Shown: positions 42,662 to 56,589, counted from the stretch's first letter. The stretch: DNA of 64,000 bases from Lindgomyces ingoldianus (GCF_010093535.1 NW_022985176.1:559769-623768); one strand, 5' to 3'. Notes: a model not told the origin generated them from the sequence alone. Made by a program: numbers and translations.

Positions 42662-43903
42662 TCAACCGGGCTGTACATTCCCCGCTCGACTTAGCACCTC
42701 ATTCGGCCATGCAAGCCACTTAGCCCAGTAAGTACCCAGACTTATGGTGATAGTCTGGATAATGAACTCTCCCGCATCTCCAAAAGCCCAGAAATCTCTA
42801 GCCTCATAAATCAGCACCGCATAATAAGCAAGCACTATTAAAGCCTCCGGTCGACGCTGATCAACAAGTCGAACGAAGTCGGATGGAACCATGACAGCCC
42901 ATCGAAGTGCAAGGTTAGCACAGCGAAGTGAAGAGTCCTGGGGCCCTTCTGCAGCACTGGATAGTCTCTGAAGGAGGTTTACGGCCTGAATGTAGGCATC
43001 TCGAGAAGAAGCACTAAGATCGGTATTATCCACCAGATCATCGAGGCGGGAGAACTCTGTCGTTATGCTCGTATCGTCCTCTGTTTGGTCCGCCCACCCC
43101 TCAGCCGTACTTCTCCCATCATGTCGTCGGAACTGTGCATCGATGGATTGCCAGGACTGACCAGCGATACCCCGGATTCCGCCGCAAACAGTCAAGCAGG
43201 AAACCATTTTGTCCAAAAACGTCGACAAATTCGCTCGTGTAGACAGCGTATCGAACAGCACTTGTTGTGCAAGCAGGATTGAGAAGAGAAAAACAGCGAG
43301 GCAGTTGTCGTCGGACATAGTAATTGGGCCTGCATTGAATATAGCCAATGCACGTGTCTGCAGGTACGTTGCTTCGTCCCGGTAGAAATTTTCTTGGTCC
43401 GGGCGCTTCGTGCTCATGTGGGCAGCTGATACGGCGATAATCTGGTCCATCAGATATGGTGTTTTAATGGCTTCTTGGAGTGCCAAGTCGATGAAACCTC
43501 CGGCTTCAGTGTCTTCCAGAGTTAGATCCTTCCGCATATCGGTCCCAAAATGAAGGAGAAGCTCTAAATGGGGAAGTTTGAAAAGCTGATTGGTTGACGA
43601 GGATAAAGGGTTTGGGTAAAGTGTGGTGACTGGCTCATCCTGTGACAACGGAGTTGGTGGATAAGTATCAGAAGTGCTTGCGCAGTTGGCAAGCGAGAAG
43701 GAATCATTGTGTGACGAATCTACCAAGCTAGAAGAGGTGGATGAGGCCGGCGTGGCTGGAAATGAAGGAACTAACAGGAGGAAAGAGCATTGCCTGTCGC
43801 GAGACCTACAATTGGCACAAGACGGCCGAGTCTCGTCGCATTTAATGTGGCGCCTTTTGCATTCCGTGCAGCCATGGCGAGATTTCCTGCTAGATTGGCG
43901 CAT
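42662..43903 (-). CDS. Zn(II)2Cys6 transcription factor
   Basis: The first ATG in the frame is at 43903; the open frame upstream has only a TTG. The product is 413 residues. Cys at 12, 15, 22, 29, 32 and 39 form CX2CX6CX6CX2CX6C (GCTECKRRHIKC ... CANCRSRDRQC), close to the N-terminus as in Upc2-like fungal regulators. The rest has YLMDQIIAVSAAHMSTKRPD and LALRWAVMVPSDFVRLV, resembling the C-terminal region of this class. It acts in the nucleus as a DNA-binding regulator. Its convergent neighbour is the tannase gene, so a control link is possible but unproven. No introns; appears intact. Confidence 0.9.
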   Translation of the reverse strand: MRQSSRKSRHGCTECKRRHIKCDETRPSCANCRSRDRQCSFLLLVPSFPATPASSTSSSLVDSSHNDSFSLANCASTSDTYPPTPLSQDEPVTTLYPNPLSSSTNQLFKLPHLELLLHFGTDMRKDLTLEDTEAGGFIDLALQEAIKTPYLMDQIIAVSAAHMSTKRPDQENFYRDEATYLQTRALAIFNAGPITMSDDNCLAVFLFSILLAQQVLFDTLSTRANLSTFLDKMVSCLTVCGGIRGIAGQSWQSIDAQFRRHDGRSTAEGWADQTEDDTSITTEFSRLDDLVDNTDLSASSRDAYIQAVNLLQRLSSAAEGPQDSSLRCANLALRWAVMVPSDFVRLVDQRRPEALIVLAYYAVLIYEARDFWAFGDAGEFIIQTITISLGTYWAKWLAWPNEVLSRAGNVQPG

Positions 43904-44330
43904 TTTCGGTCCCGCGGGTTTGAGGCTCTCAAATGAATACGCGGAAACTTGCGATTTTGAGTGGACTGGACTCCTTTTCACCGAGTAGGACTGCAAGCCT
44001 CGTGTTGACGAAGACCAGCAGCCTGAAACTTCCCAATTGCGTCAGCGAATCGAGAGGAGAGACGGGCTGCCGAGTTACGATTTTAAGCCGCTCGAGGACA
44101 AGTCTCCATGAAGTCTCACATATTAAGTGGTCTTGGGCCGGTTTTGGAGTTGAGTTATGAGTTACGAGCAGATTAGCCTTCCTTTCCAGGAAGAAGGGGG
44201 CTAGTCCTAATTAGGAATGATTACGTAACAGCTCGCTTACGCGCACGGCCGCCACAATAAACAATCTAACCAACCCAGCTTCACATCTCCTCCTGCCACG
44301 CCCACCAACCCACCTAACTAGGGCAGTGCA
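43904..44330. other. Upstream region of the minus-strand regulator
   Basis: Mixed base composition, gradually leading into the AT-rich block. No other feature is recognised. Confidence 0.35.
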
Positions 44331-47300
44331 ACCTTACTAGCTAATCCTAAACTGCTAAGGATGCTATAAGTACATATCTTACCTTATCTACATGTTTTAG
44401 GTTAAAATCTAATTAGAATAGCCTCTAACACTCTTTACTTACTTCTAACGCAGTAGATTGCGTTTAATAATGCTATAATAACACTAAATAATAACTAGTT
44501 ATAACCTAATAATAAGCCTTTATTACTAAAGATTAATACTAAGGTTATTATTAATTTCTAAGGTAAAGGCCTAACTAGAAGCTAGAACCTCTTAGCTAAA
44601 AAAGCTAGTGCTAATAGTAATAGTAAGTTTTACCTTACATGTGTTATAATCTAGGGCTAATTAAGAAAAATAAAGGCGCTAAATAATAATAAACCTACTT
44701 TATTAGACAATATGTTATTAGGACCTACTTTTTTACCTTTTATGCCTAATACGTTCTAACTAGAAGACACGCAGTCTTGCCTAAGTCTAATAGCATTGTA
44801 GGCAGGACTAAACTAGACAGTGCCTGCCTGCGCCTTTAGCTAGACTAGACTAGACAGCTTGCAGGGCGGCTAAAATTAGAGCTAGCAATAGTATAGTAAA
44901 AGTGTAAGTAAATCTAGATTAATTTAGATTAATACAACTTAAAAAGAAATTAGACTAATAATATCTTTTTATAGCCTACTCCTACTTATATCTAACCTAT
45001 ATCTAGCTATAAAGAACATTAGCAGTAATTTGCCTGTTAGCTAAGTTGCAGACTATATCTGCTACTGCAAGGTCTATATCTGCAGGCCTAGGGTTAATAT
45101 CTGCAGGCTTAAGGTCTGTACTAGAACACCTAGTAGCCTTAACATAAAGCACCTCTGTTTGCTCTAGGCAGACTGTACCCTTTCTAGCAGCAGTTTATGC
45201 CACTATATTCCTAGTATAGACATTACAGATATGGCATAGGTTAGGCCCTGCCTGCTCTAACTCTAATTGTTTTGCTTTATTAGATAGATCTAGCTAAAGC
45301 TAGGTTAAAGCTAACTAAAGGTAAAAAAAAAAGAAAAATTATACTTTAGCTTAAACTTTTAAGCAGTAAATTTAAGCAGTTTAACTCTTTTATAAAGGAC
45401 ACTAATTTATATAAAATTGTTAATTTAAAGCTGCTATATAAAAGGGTCTAGACTACTGTAAAGATAATAGGACTCTTTAGACGCCTAATAGACCCTAAGT
45501 TTATAAAAGATCTAAACATAAAAGTTACAACAGCTTATTTAAAGTTAGTTAAGATGCAAATAAATTAGATTATTATAGTGTGTACATAAGTTAATCCTTT
45601 TTAGAATAGCTTTAACTTAGTTTTAATTAAAGTTACACGCTCTAAAGCAGCTAAGGCACTAGTAGCCTTTATAGTAGGTTAGATCTTACAGGATCTTTGC
45701 TAGAAATGCCTAAAAAAAAACAGTAAGTTTATCTACTATATATATGTCCCTAACTATTTTAGCTATAGTTATGTAAATTATTACTATAGTGTAGAAAGTA
45801 AAAGTTATAATTTTTAAAGTAAGTTATTCTCTTTCTAAATAAAATATACCTAGATACTAATATATATTAGCAGATTAAACTAAATTTATTAAATAAAATA
45901 AAGTCTATTAGCTAAAGAAGAAAAAGGCAATGCCTAAAAATATTACTACCTCCCTAAAAAGTATCCCTACTCTATAGAAGAGTCTAGCTGTGCTAACATC
46001 TACCCTAACACTAAAAGGGCCTAGATTAGCTTTAACTAAGGCAAATCTAAGCCTTTAAAAAGCTACTTTAGTTCTAATCTATAATAAACCTACTGTTCCT
46101 TATAATCTAGTTATAGCCTTTATAATTAACTTATTTAGTTACTAAGTTCTAAGGACTAGGGCCTAGCCTATACAGTAAAATATGTACACAGCTCTACTAA
46201 TTATAATTAAGTTATTCTAAGAAGTAATCTTTATAGACAATAAATTACTGCAGTCCTAGTTTAGTTAGGTCTAGAACTAGATTAAAGATATAATAAAACT
46301 TGCAATAGATAAGTGCATAGAACTTAGCAAAGTAATGCAGTCCCTATTATTCTAGTTTAACATAGTAGTAGACGTTAGCATAGCTTTTAATGCTAAAAAA
46401 GGCCTAGCTAATAGTAATAAGGAAGAGGCAAAAGGGCCTATAAATAACACTAACATAGCTAAGGGTTAATCTAAAGAAGATAAGGACTTAGAAGATACTA
46501 ATAACAAAGAGTTTATAGCTACTAATAATATAAAAGTTTTTACTAACACTTCTTTAAGTTCTAACTCTTTATTTATTAAAAAAGTTAAGACCTAATTAGC
46601 TATAAAATAATTCTATAATAAACACTTAATTTAGTTAAAGTTAGGTAATATTAGAAAAAAAAAAGTTAAGACTGCAGTAAACAATCTAGGCTGCACTAAT
46701 ATAACTGTCCCTGTAAAAAGCACGCTAAAGAAAAGGAAATTCTTTAAAAAGTGTAAGCATAGGCTTAATAATTATTAGTATCTTTTTTAGACTAATTAGA
46801 GTAGACCTTAAAAGCATTAAGCAAAGTTAGTAGGGTTACTTTTAGTTTACTAGGTTTAGATAGTTAGTTTATTTTCTAGATAGATGTAAGTTAGTGTAGT
46901 AGTAGTTTGCTCTAGCACTACACCTACTAATGCTTTTCCTACTAGAGTTAACAGATTAACCTTATAATAATATACCTACTGCATAAAGAATAGCGTTTAC
47001 AATCTTACAATAGGTAGCTAATATAATTAGATTATAGGCTGCACATAACTATTCCTGTAATAAATATAAAGTAAATTAGTAGCTATACATTATTAAAACT
47101 TTTAAAAAAATAATGCTAAAGCTTAAGACTCTAAACACCTATAAACTTTTTTAACTTCTTAGGGTAAGTAGTATCTTTATTAATCTAATTAGTAAAATGT
47201 TTTTTCTGCTTTTAATATTAATTATCTGCCTTCCTTTTCTAACTAGACTAGTGCTAATAAGCCTAATCTATGCGCCTAATTACCTAATAACAGATCTACA

Positions 47301-50300
47301 CTAATTAGAGATCTTATAACATGCTACTATTATAGTAGCTTATAGAAGAAAGAGGAGCAGAACTAGATATTAACTTTATTAAAAGTAAAAAAGTATTTTT
47401 ATACTTTAGCTTATAATCTTCTAGTAATAACTAAAGACATTATGCTAATAGATAACATATAGAGCATTTAAGATTATAATAAATTTAGAGTATAATTAGA
47501 AAAAATTAAAGACTAGTTAAGATAACATACCTAATAAGCATTAGGCTAAACCTAATAGAGAGAGTTCTTTAATATGTACTATTCTTCTAACCTTACACGC
47601 CTATACCTTAGCTAAAGAGTATGCTAGAAATAGAAGTTAGGCTTAAAATATAGGTCTTTTAGTTTAACTACCTTAGTATTATAAAACATAAGCCTTAGAA
47701 GCTTTATGTTGTAGTTCTATATATAAGGCAGATAGAATTAGGTAGCATCTAGTAGATCACCTACTACCTGACCATAAACTAGTCTATCCTAGAGCAGCCA
47801 CTCCTAGACAACAGTAGAGGGGAACTACATCTAGGACTAAAGCTGCCCTAGATAGGGCGGGTAGAGGCTGCAGTAACAGCCTTACTAACACTAATTTATT
47901 ACACTCTTATTATTAATAAAAGGCTAGTCTAGGTTGTAGTTAAAGTTAAAAAAAAAAATATTATACTTAGGTAGAATAGCAGAAGAATAATAAAGGTTTT
48001 AGTCCTATAAGAAAATTAGCTTATATAATAAAGTAGCATAAAAGCAGCTTACATTAAGGTAGGTATAGCTAATACTTCTTTTTTTTTGTCTAGTTAGACT
48101 ATAATTAATGCAGGTAAGGTAAGTAGTTATAATGTAATGCTAATTAAGCATCTCTTAAACAAATGTTTACTACTTAATACTTAGCATAACAGCTACAGGC
48201 CTAATAGGCTCTTTATATACAGAAGGGTTAAAAGGCAAAATAGCCCTAGCAGATGTGTACATAAAGAGTAACATAGTAAGCAGATAAAAAGCAAAATAAC
48301 AGAAAGTATAATATAGTAAGTAAAAAGTAAGAAAAAAGTATTATAGCAGATTAAAAAAGATTAAACCTAATTTAAGAAGGCTAAGGCTAGATCTGTTATT
48401 ACACAAAGCTAAAACTAGATTTCTAGGGGCACTGCCTAAAATAGGATAGCGCAGGACTAATATAATTATAATAAAAGCAGACGTTACTAATAGAGCAAAT
48501 ATAGTAGCAGGGCAGAAATGTACATGCACTGTACAGAGCAGTCTACAAAATAACCTTAGGATACATAATATTAACTACCTTGCCTATTAAACTAGGCAGA
48601 ATTAGAATAGAGATGCTAGATACAGTAGTAACACATAAAAGGGCTACATATAACTAGCTATAAGTAAAGACAGAATGTTGTAAGTTAACACTAACAATCT
48701 TAAGTAACTAACCTTGCAACTTATTAATAGATATAGTAAAACAGAGTTAAACTAGAATCTAATACTAAATAATTAAAAAGGGTAAGGCATTATTATTCTT
48801 AGACACTAACTTTACATGTGTAATTATTTAGATCTAACTATTAAACTTACTGCTAAGTATCCTACTAATAAAGAAAGGCGCTGTCTAGCTAACAGCAGTG
48901 ACTACAAGACGTGTACTGTTACACAATCCTTACCCTAGATCTAGATTGCGCAAGAGCATAATAGGAACACTAACCTTTAGTTATAAAGTAGACAGAGGGA
49001 GGCTAGGCAGATTAAAGCTTTAAAGTAGGTCCTTTAGTAGTTAATTAATTCTGTCTAAGAAAGATTAGTAGACTTTATTAGTAAAGTAGAATTCTATTAT
49101 AACACTTTTAAAGCGCTTAAATAAAAAGTTATTTAGGGAATTAATAGCGTTATTTTAAACTACTAATATACACCTTTGCTTTAACAAAGAAGTATAGACT
49201 TCTAGGTTAGTAAGTTTCTAAAGTAGATTAGGTAGATAGATGTAGGAATAGAATGCAGATACAGACTAAAACTGCTAGATTTTAGGAAGAAGCGCAATAG
49301 ACTTCTTATTGCGCCTAGCTAAGTCTAATATCTACTAAGCATATTCTTAGTTAGCAGGTCTCTACTTTATCCTTATATTCTCTGTTAGCTGTAGAATAGT
49401 AAAGTATAGCTATAAATAAAAGTTCTAAAGGTAGGCTTGTACAGTCTGTAACCTCCTACTGCGCAAAACAACAGGAAGGATCTAGGCAAAGTCCTCTCCT
49501 AACAGCACTAGGATACCTCTAAATAGGGAGTTGTTCTTTATAATATTTTATAGTGTACAGTTAACTGCTTTAAAGCAGTACTAGTGCTGCATTAGAACTT
49601 TATTCTATATAATTAAATCTGTCTAACAAATAAGGTCTGCAGCAGGAGAGTCTGCACACATAAAGCAGGTAGATCTGTCTTTAATATTAATAAGTATCTT
49701 AAACTAATAATAAGCAGTGCAGCTGCTAGAAAAAAGAAGCGCAGCAATGCTAGACAATGCTACACATAAAATAATCTTATGTTAGGTCTAAAGATAAGTG
49801 CAAATAGTCTTATATAAAAAGGTCTTTCTAGTTCTGCTAGGGCTTTAAATAAAGTAGCAACTAAATTATAGTATAGCAAGAATAGACTAAGTAATAGCAT
49901 AAAAAACTTCTAGTTAGGCCTTATTTAGCTTATTATATATATTAGTATAATTAAGATCCTGCTCTACAGCGTTGTAATTAAGCTGCTTAGCAACTAATAA
50001 ATTAACAGCCTCCTGCACCTAATATTCCTATAGCATAGGCATGTTAAAATTAGAAAGGTTCTTTCTAAATAACTTAAGCATAGCCTAGTTAATTAGCTAT
50101 AGGCATAGATCCTTTATAAGATTAGTAATACTAAGGGGCAACACTATTTATTCTAAGCAGAGGGGCAGGTTGTTAGATAGATGTTAGAAGAACTTATTTT
50201 ATAACACTATAAAATTACCTACATTCCTAAAGACTAGGGCCTAGAAGAAGACGCAACATAACTTAAAAGTAAGTGCTAAATACTAAAGCTTAAGAAATAT

Positions 50301-53300
50301 ATACTACTATAATCTATCCTTAACTAAGAGATTAAAAGCTAAATAGGCGTTTTTAAAAGTAGGTTAGATCTAACTATTAACTATGTAAAAATGTTTAAAA
50401 CTAATTACACCTAGAATTTACATAAGAAGCATCTTAAGATAGAAACACTTTTTAAAGAAAGGACTGCAGAAGTAGACGCAACTAATAAAGTACTAATTAC
50501 ATTAAAACTAAGTCTATTTACTACTATCTTTCCCTAGATTCTAACAATACTAAGTTAAAAAGTCTTAGTAAAAAAGATTACACTTATTTATGTAAAAGGC
50601 ATTATACTTTAACTATCTTATTAATAATAATCTTTTCTGTTTAACTACAATCTCTACCTGTTTAGCACTGTCCTTGTTATAAAAGGTAACTATATGCTGT
50701 TCTAGTAAATGCACTACTAATTAAATAATAAAAGGCTTTTTCTTGTAAACTTTAAACTTTATTAATTGCTAAACAGCCTTAGTTAGTCTAATATAGCGCA
50801 TGTTTAGATACTAGGCAACCTTGTTCTTTTACTAGATACAGATAACAACCTAATTAGTGCCCTTATAGATATACTTATGTATATATTTAACTAACTTTAT
50901 AGAGGCACAGACCTCTACATTAACATGTGTGTTGTACTTATATAAAAGGTATAGACTGTAAAGCACTACTTAGTAATTATTAACTACAACATTCTAACTA
51001 TAACACTTTACAACCTAAGTTAAACTAGGTTAATGCTAATATATAGAATAACTGTCTCTACTAACTAAAGTCTTATTAGCGTATTCCTTTAGAAATTGCT
51101 TCTAACAGGTTGCTTAGAGAGAACGCTCTGTAGTCTGCATACAGGGCATGCTAGGATTTAAGGTTCTACATAGCCTATAAACTATAGTAGTTTTAATAAT
51201 ATTACTTAGGACTTTATTTAAATCTTAAGCTTTTATAAGAAGCTTAGCTTATATAACTTAATTAATAAAGTTTAAATTAAGGAACTAATTATAGTAATTA
51301 TAATATAAAAAAAGTAGAATATAAGCATAAAGTAAACCCTACTTCTAGTACTTAATAGTATACATAATACTAGTATACTAGCTAAATACATAGTTAGTCT
51401 AGAGGTCTGCAAGGAGGGAGTTAAGACACAGCTTAAAAACGCGCGCGACTAGATCTAGCTAATCTAATAGCTAAAAGGACGTACTAATCTCCTGCTCTAA
51501 CTCTAGCTATTTAGGATTAGCAGTAAAAGTAATAAACAAAGCAAGTTAACTAAGCTTTTAAATAATAGCTATAAAGTTCTAATAACACTGCGTAATAAAG
51601 CAACTGCTGCTAATATAACTTAAAGAAAGAATAGTCTAAATTCTAACTAAATTAGCCTAAAAGTTATCTTAATCTAATGCATTACACACTTTTTAATATA
51701 GATTAGCACATAACTGTCTTTAATTTACTATAATCTACTATAACTTTTTTTATTTACACTAAGCTTAGTAGTTAACAACAAATTACTAGAATAACAAACT
51801 ATAATTAAAAAGCATAATAAGACTGCTATGCTAGAGAAATAAGTAGAATTAGTAATACTTAGAATTAGTTAGAGTATCCTAGGTGTAAGACATGCGTAAA
51901 GTACGCAGCTATAAACTATAGTAAAACCTAAGGGTACCCTATAAGAACATTAAAACATAGTAGAGAGGCTAATATACTGCATGTGTATGTTTAATCTTTT
52001 AGTATAGAGACTAATAGTGTCTTAGATTAGAGCTAGGTTAGTAGTAAAAAATAAAATCTTAGTTATAATCCTTAACTAGCTTGTTATAGACTAGAGCAGT
52101 AATTTTTTTAGCAACAGGCAAGTTTTTTTAACATTAATTAGCCCTAGCCTGCATAATTAACTGTAGTTATAGATTAAAAGTAATTTATAATTCTTTATCT
52201 TACTTATAAGCTTGCTATAACTGCTTATATGCAGTTTTATATATTTTAATTTAAGGATTATTATAATCTGTCTTAACTATCTATAGTAGCTGTGTAAGTA
52301 TAGTTAGATTAAGACTACTATTAGCCTAATGCCCTATACGCGCACTGTTAGCCTAGGCAGGATTGTAAAAGTACAGCTATGCGTAGAAGAGGATGTCCCC
52401 CTTAGCAGGCTCTAATAGGCTGTGCATATAGTACATCTCCCTTATAATCTAAAAAACTTTTATGCCTATGCTACACACACTCTAATCTATTTATTTGTAG
52501 TTAGCTAATGTAAAAGCTAAAGCTGTGTTATATAATTAAAAATGCTTCTAAAAGGATCTACTAAGTAAGTGCCTACCCTGTAAAAGACAACACAGGAATA
52601 AAGGTAGATCTAGAAAGGTTAGAAGGTTAATATTACTTATTAGGCAACATATAAAGTACTAAGGAGAATCTGCCTAACTCTTATTAACTTACTTCTTAGG
52701 CTAGTAAAAAGCACTACAGTTAAGATAGCTACTTATAGAATTCTGCATTAGACTAAAGTTAATAGAAGTAATATAGTCTATAGTAGTAATAATATATGCC
52801 TTTAGCAAATTGTCTTATAAGAGACTAGCCCTTAGTTGCTCTTAATCTTTACGCATAGATAGGGATAGAGCAGGCTAATCTAAAGTGTGTTAAAAAGGTA
52901 GAAATTAAACAAGTCTTTATAAAGTTAGCTATATATTATAATAATATATATATATAAACAGCGTAGGAGGAGTAGAAGTTAGCATAAAGGACTTAGAAGG
53001 GGTTAATTATATATTATAATAGATCTAGACAGATAGTGTAGGAGGAGTAAAGAAAAGTGTAAAAGTCTTAAAAGGGTATTAATATGTATAAAATAATTAA
53101 TTAAGCACTAGTGTTCTGCTTAATGCAGTGTCACGCCTAGCATGTGTAGGTTAGCCCTAGCATAGACCTAATTAGACTGTAGTAGCGTGAGCTTAAACAC
53201 ATTTTAAAGGTTATACATTAAAGTTAACATTAGCTAATAGCTAACACGCCTAGATAGAACTAGATATAAGCGCTAAAGAATATAATAATTATAATAAAGT

Positions 53301-54395
53301 AACATACTACACAGCTATGTCTGTTGCACTAGTAATAGAGAGCTCTAACTTTATTAGTAAGGAAGTTAGAGAAGAGTCTATAGTTATTACAGACTAGGCA
53401 GAAAGTAGGCAATAAGTCTATATAGCAATAATATAAAAGGATAACACTATATAATAAAAAAAGAAGGACAGGTTAAAAAAGAAAAGTACTAATTAAAAAA
53501 AGTTAAAGTAGATTAAAGATAGATTAACTTTAAGTAGATTAAGATCCTACTTATTAAAATAAGGCGCAGTAAGGCCTATGCTATACTAAATAAATTTATT
53601 TTTTTAGAGTTTTTAGAAGTATAACCTTTTCTAAAACAGTGTCCTTATTAAGTTTAAAAAAGGACTTAATTAGGCTAAAAACCTCTAAAAAAAAATCTTA
53701 CATAAAGAAAAATTTAAGCTATTTAAACTTATTATTCTAAGTAATAGAACGCCTTTAAGCCCTTACCTCCTATGTAATAGTTTGTAGTATACAAATATGC
53801 TCTTAATTTTAATATAATTAGTATAGCTTTATAGCTTAAAAAAAAAAAGAAATAGTTAAAAGTGTTTTATATTAAGCTAATATTATGTTAGGTGTAATCT
53901 TAAGGCCTTTACAATCCTTTATAGAGGTTAGTAGATAACATAGAATAACCTAATACACTTATGTACATTGTAAATAGCTATAATATAGTAGCTTACTATA
54001 ACTTATTATTATTATAAAGTAAGGTTAACTAAGGCTGTAAAGGTATTAAAGCAGATAATGTCTAGTTAGGAAAGATTAGAACAGGTTAGAGCAGATGTAA
54101 AGCTAAAGCCTAAAGTTGCACTACTGTTTTGCTTAACTAGGGGGAGATCCTCTAGAACCCCCTTTTTGCCTGCAGCAGGCTTTGCTTAGAAGGTCTTAGC
54201 AGAGCTAATTACATTTAGCAGAAAAAATTACACTGTAGAAGTAATTTTTACACCCCTAACTGTGCAGTAGTTAATTATAATAGGAAAAAAAGAAGACTAG
54301 ATTAAGCATGTAGCATAGCAGAATAATTACTTAAAGCTTAAAAACAAACAGTAACGCAGCTTTTTAGTTACTAATTTTCTACTAATTAAATTAAT
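44330..54395. repeat. About 10-kb AT-rich, RIP-mutated repeat block
   Basis: The block is dominated by TA, TTA, CTA and TAG words; remaining G and C stand mainly in AGC/GCT contexts, so CA and TG are depleted. This is the fingerprint of CpA-to-TpA mutation on both strands. There is no ORF of useful length on either strand apart from a 62-codon one at 48341-48529 (-). It must derive from one or more old transposons, but I could not find paired ends, a reverse-transcriptase motif or a transposase motif that would assign a class. Edges are soft at about 44.3 kb and sharper near 54.4 kb. Confidence 0.85.
52931..53083. repeat. Diverged tandem pair of about 76-bp units in the RIP block
   Basis: Two consecutive copies share TATATTATAATA, GTGTAGGAGGAGTA-like and TTAGAAGGGGTTAAT-like blocks. 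An internal duplication of the parent element or the tail of a retroelement. Confidence 0.55.
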
Positions 54396-54942
54396 AGCCG
54401 GCTTATATCCGGACCAATAGGAGAGAGGGCTTGGCGGTAGAGATAGTGTAATATTTGATGATTTGATGATGATGTTGGTTTCGAGCTGCGGATCAACTAC
54501 CGGGCCGTCACTCGCACCATGAGCCCGCGGAAAGACAATTTTCCTATTGGCTACCTAGCCCCACCTCATCCTCTCCGCGGATCTCTGTTGCGCCTATTGG
54601 CGCGCCCTTAATCCAACGAAAACCCACGACGTTCATCAATTACACTTGACCGCAGCTAGGCCACTGCAATGTCCGAGTGTAGCACGGACGCAGCATTTCT
54701 ATCCAGGTTTGTACCCACAGCCCTACTGTGTGACGCGTGTAAAGTTAGCTCCTTAAACGGTAAGAATTGCGATTCCAGACAGGCACTCAGATTTGGCCGT
54801 ATATTTCTTCTCCTTCGATCCCAGTCATGTTCTATGCTTCATCGATATCTTTCATTCTTCTAATTCTCGCCCCCTCCTACACTCAGATCCAAATATCTAG
54901 GTTGCTCTCCTCTTCAGGACCTAAGTAGGGAACGAGACGACA
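54396..54942 (+). promoter_or_regulatory. Upstream region of the RTA1 gene
   Basis: GC-normal sequence resumes. A CCAAT box occurs in GGACCAATAGG near 54404-54414, and inverted ones (ATTGG) near 54545 and 54595, the type bound by the HAP complex. A 64-codon ORF at 54669-54863 lies in what is probably 5' UTR; it could be an upstream ORF but no family is recognised. Confidence 0.4.
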
Positions 54943-55827
54943 ATGGCCCAGTTAGAGCCTTATAAAGGCGGTTATTACCTCTGGAAATATGTTCCATCCA
55001 TGGCAGCTGCCATCATCTTTTTGATTTTTTTTATGGCAGCAACATTTGCACATTCATACCGCATCTGGAAGACGAAAGCCTGGTTCTGTGTTCCATTTGG
55101 TGTTGGCGGATTTTGTGAGTTATGCAATCCACCTTATGCCAGGACATAGCTCTCATACATTATAGTCGAAATCATAGGTTACGCCGCTCGTGCTGCCGCA
55201 CACAAGCGCACTGGCAAGCTGATGCCATTCGCCCTTCAGAACCAAGGGACACTGCTAGCTCCGGTTTTCTTCGCAGCCTCCATCTACATGGTATTTGGAC
55301 GTATAGTCGCGAGCGTTGGGGGTTGGGGCCATTCGATCGTCCGAGTACCCTGGCTCACAAAGACTTTTGTTATTGGCGATGTGTTTTCTTTGGCAGTTCA
55401 GGGCGGTGGCGCTGGCCTGATGGTAACTGGGAGTCATGCTACATTGGCGGAAGCCATTGTCATCTTAGGATTGATGATCCAGATCGTCATGTTTGGCCTC
55501 TTTGTTGCAACCATCGGGATCTTCCATAAGAGAATGCGGAGGGCTCCGACAACTCAAGCCTTCAATCCGAATGTCAGATGGGAACAGTACCTTCACATGC
55601 TGTACGGAGTCTCGGGCTTGATTTTCTTCCGATCGATATTCCGTGTCATTGAGTTTGCCCTAGGCCAGGACGGATACCCCCTTACCAACGAATGGACATT
55701 ATATATATTCGACTCTGTTCCTATGTTTATCGTTATGCTGGTATTCTACTGGAGGTTTCCCGCAGACATCAAGGACAACAAAGCCTTCGACAGAGCGGGC
55801 GAGGACTTAGCGGTCATCACTCCATAG
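54943..55827 (+). CDS. RTA1-like membrane protein
   Basis: Exon 1 is 54943-55114 and exon 2 is 55166-55827, with a 51-bp intron (GTGAGT donor, TTATAG acceptor). The product is 277 residues with about seven hydrophobic segments. It reads YYLWKYVPSMAAAIIFLIFF, GVGGF|FEIIGYAARAAAH, LLAPVFFAASIYMVFGRIV and RSIFRVIEFALGQDGYPLTN, the RTA1 family signature. Yeast relatives (Rta1, Rsb1) protect against toxic lipids or sterol drugs by an unknown or lipid-translocating action at the plasma membrane. It is the first intact gene after the 10-kb RIP block. Confidence 0.94.
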
Positions 55828-56589
55828 AGGGGAACAGGTGGCGAGACATAAGTTGCTTTACACCAGGAGTCTATATAGTAAAATAACTCTTACGAATACT
55901 AATTCGTACTACGAATGGGTAGTTTTACTGTGAGGAAACAGGGTACATCAATTTATGCCATATCCATTACTTCGTGTGGCGAATGCCTCGAACCCGCAGC
56001 TTTTGTCACTTGAAGTGTGTTAAAGCAATGACCTCAGTCGCTAAATTCAAATCAGTACAAGTAGAACGAGGGTACTTCGAAGGATACGGGTCTACATTGC
56101 CCCAAGACTATCATCACTGTGACCGCCATCATGACCAGAAGGCAACACACTAGCAAGATTCTTCTTGGATTCCTGAACCTCCATAACTCCCTGCCATAGG
56201 ATTAACTACGAGAAACTAAGAAAGGAAAGTATGACTACGAACCTCTTCGAAGGAATGCCGAATGTGGAAACGAACGGTCGTCACCTGGCGCGTTTGCCCA
56301 ATTCGATGTATACGTGCAAGAGCTTGCTCTTCAATAGTAGGGTTCCTATAATCGGGTCAGATAGGAAAGTGGAAAGTGGAGACAGTTTACACACCAATGT
56401 GGCTCCATTAGGTATGCGCGCGATGCTTCTGTTACGGTCAAGTTAAGAAAGGTAAGTCGCATAGCTTTCCAAGCCAACATATGAACCCACCCAACTGCAC
56501 CACAAGACAGCATCAGTAGCATGACACGGAGGCTTGGGTCTTGAATGAATGAAGTAATGACAGATTGGCGTTGTGTTTGTGGTACTTTT
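55828..56589. other. Intergenic after the RTA1 gene
   Basis: Short ORFs only (for example 56231-56446). An imperfect palindromic region with ACGAATAC / ATTCGTACTACGAAT occurs near 55892-55914. Nothing else is recognised. Confidence 0.3.

Noticed and set aside
44330..54395. A single LTR or LINE element filling the block
   Set aside because: No paired LTRs, poly-A tail, zinc-knuckle or reverse-transcriptase motif could be read through the RIP mutations.
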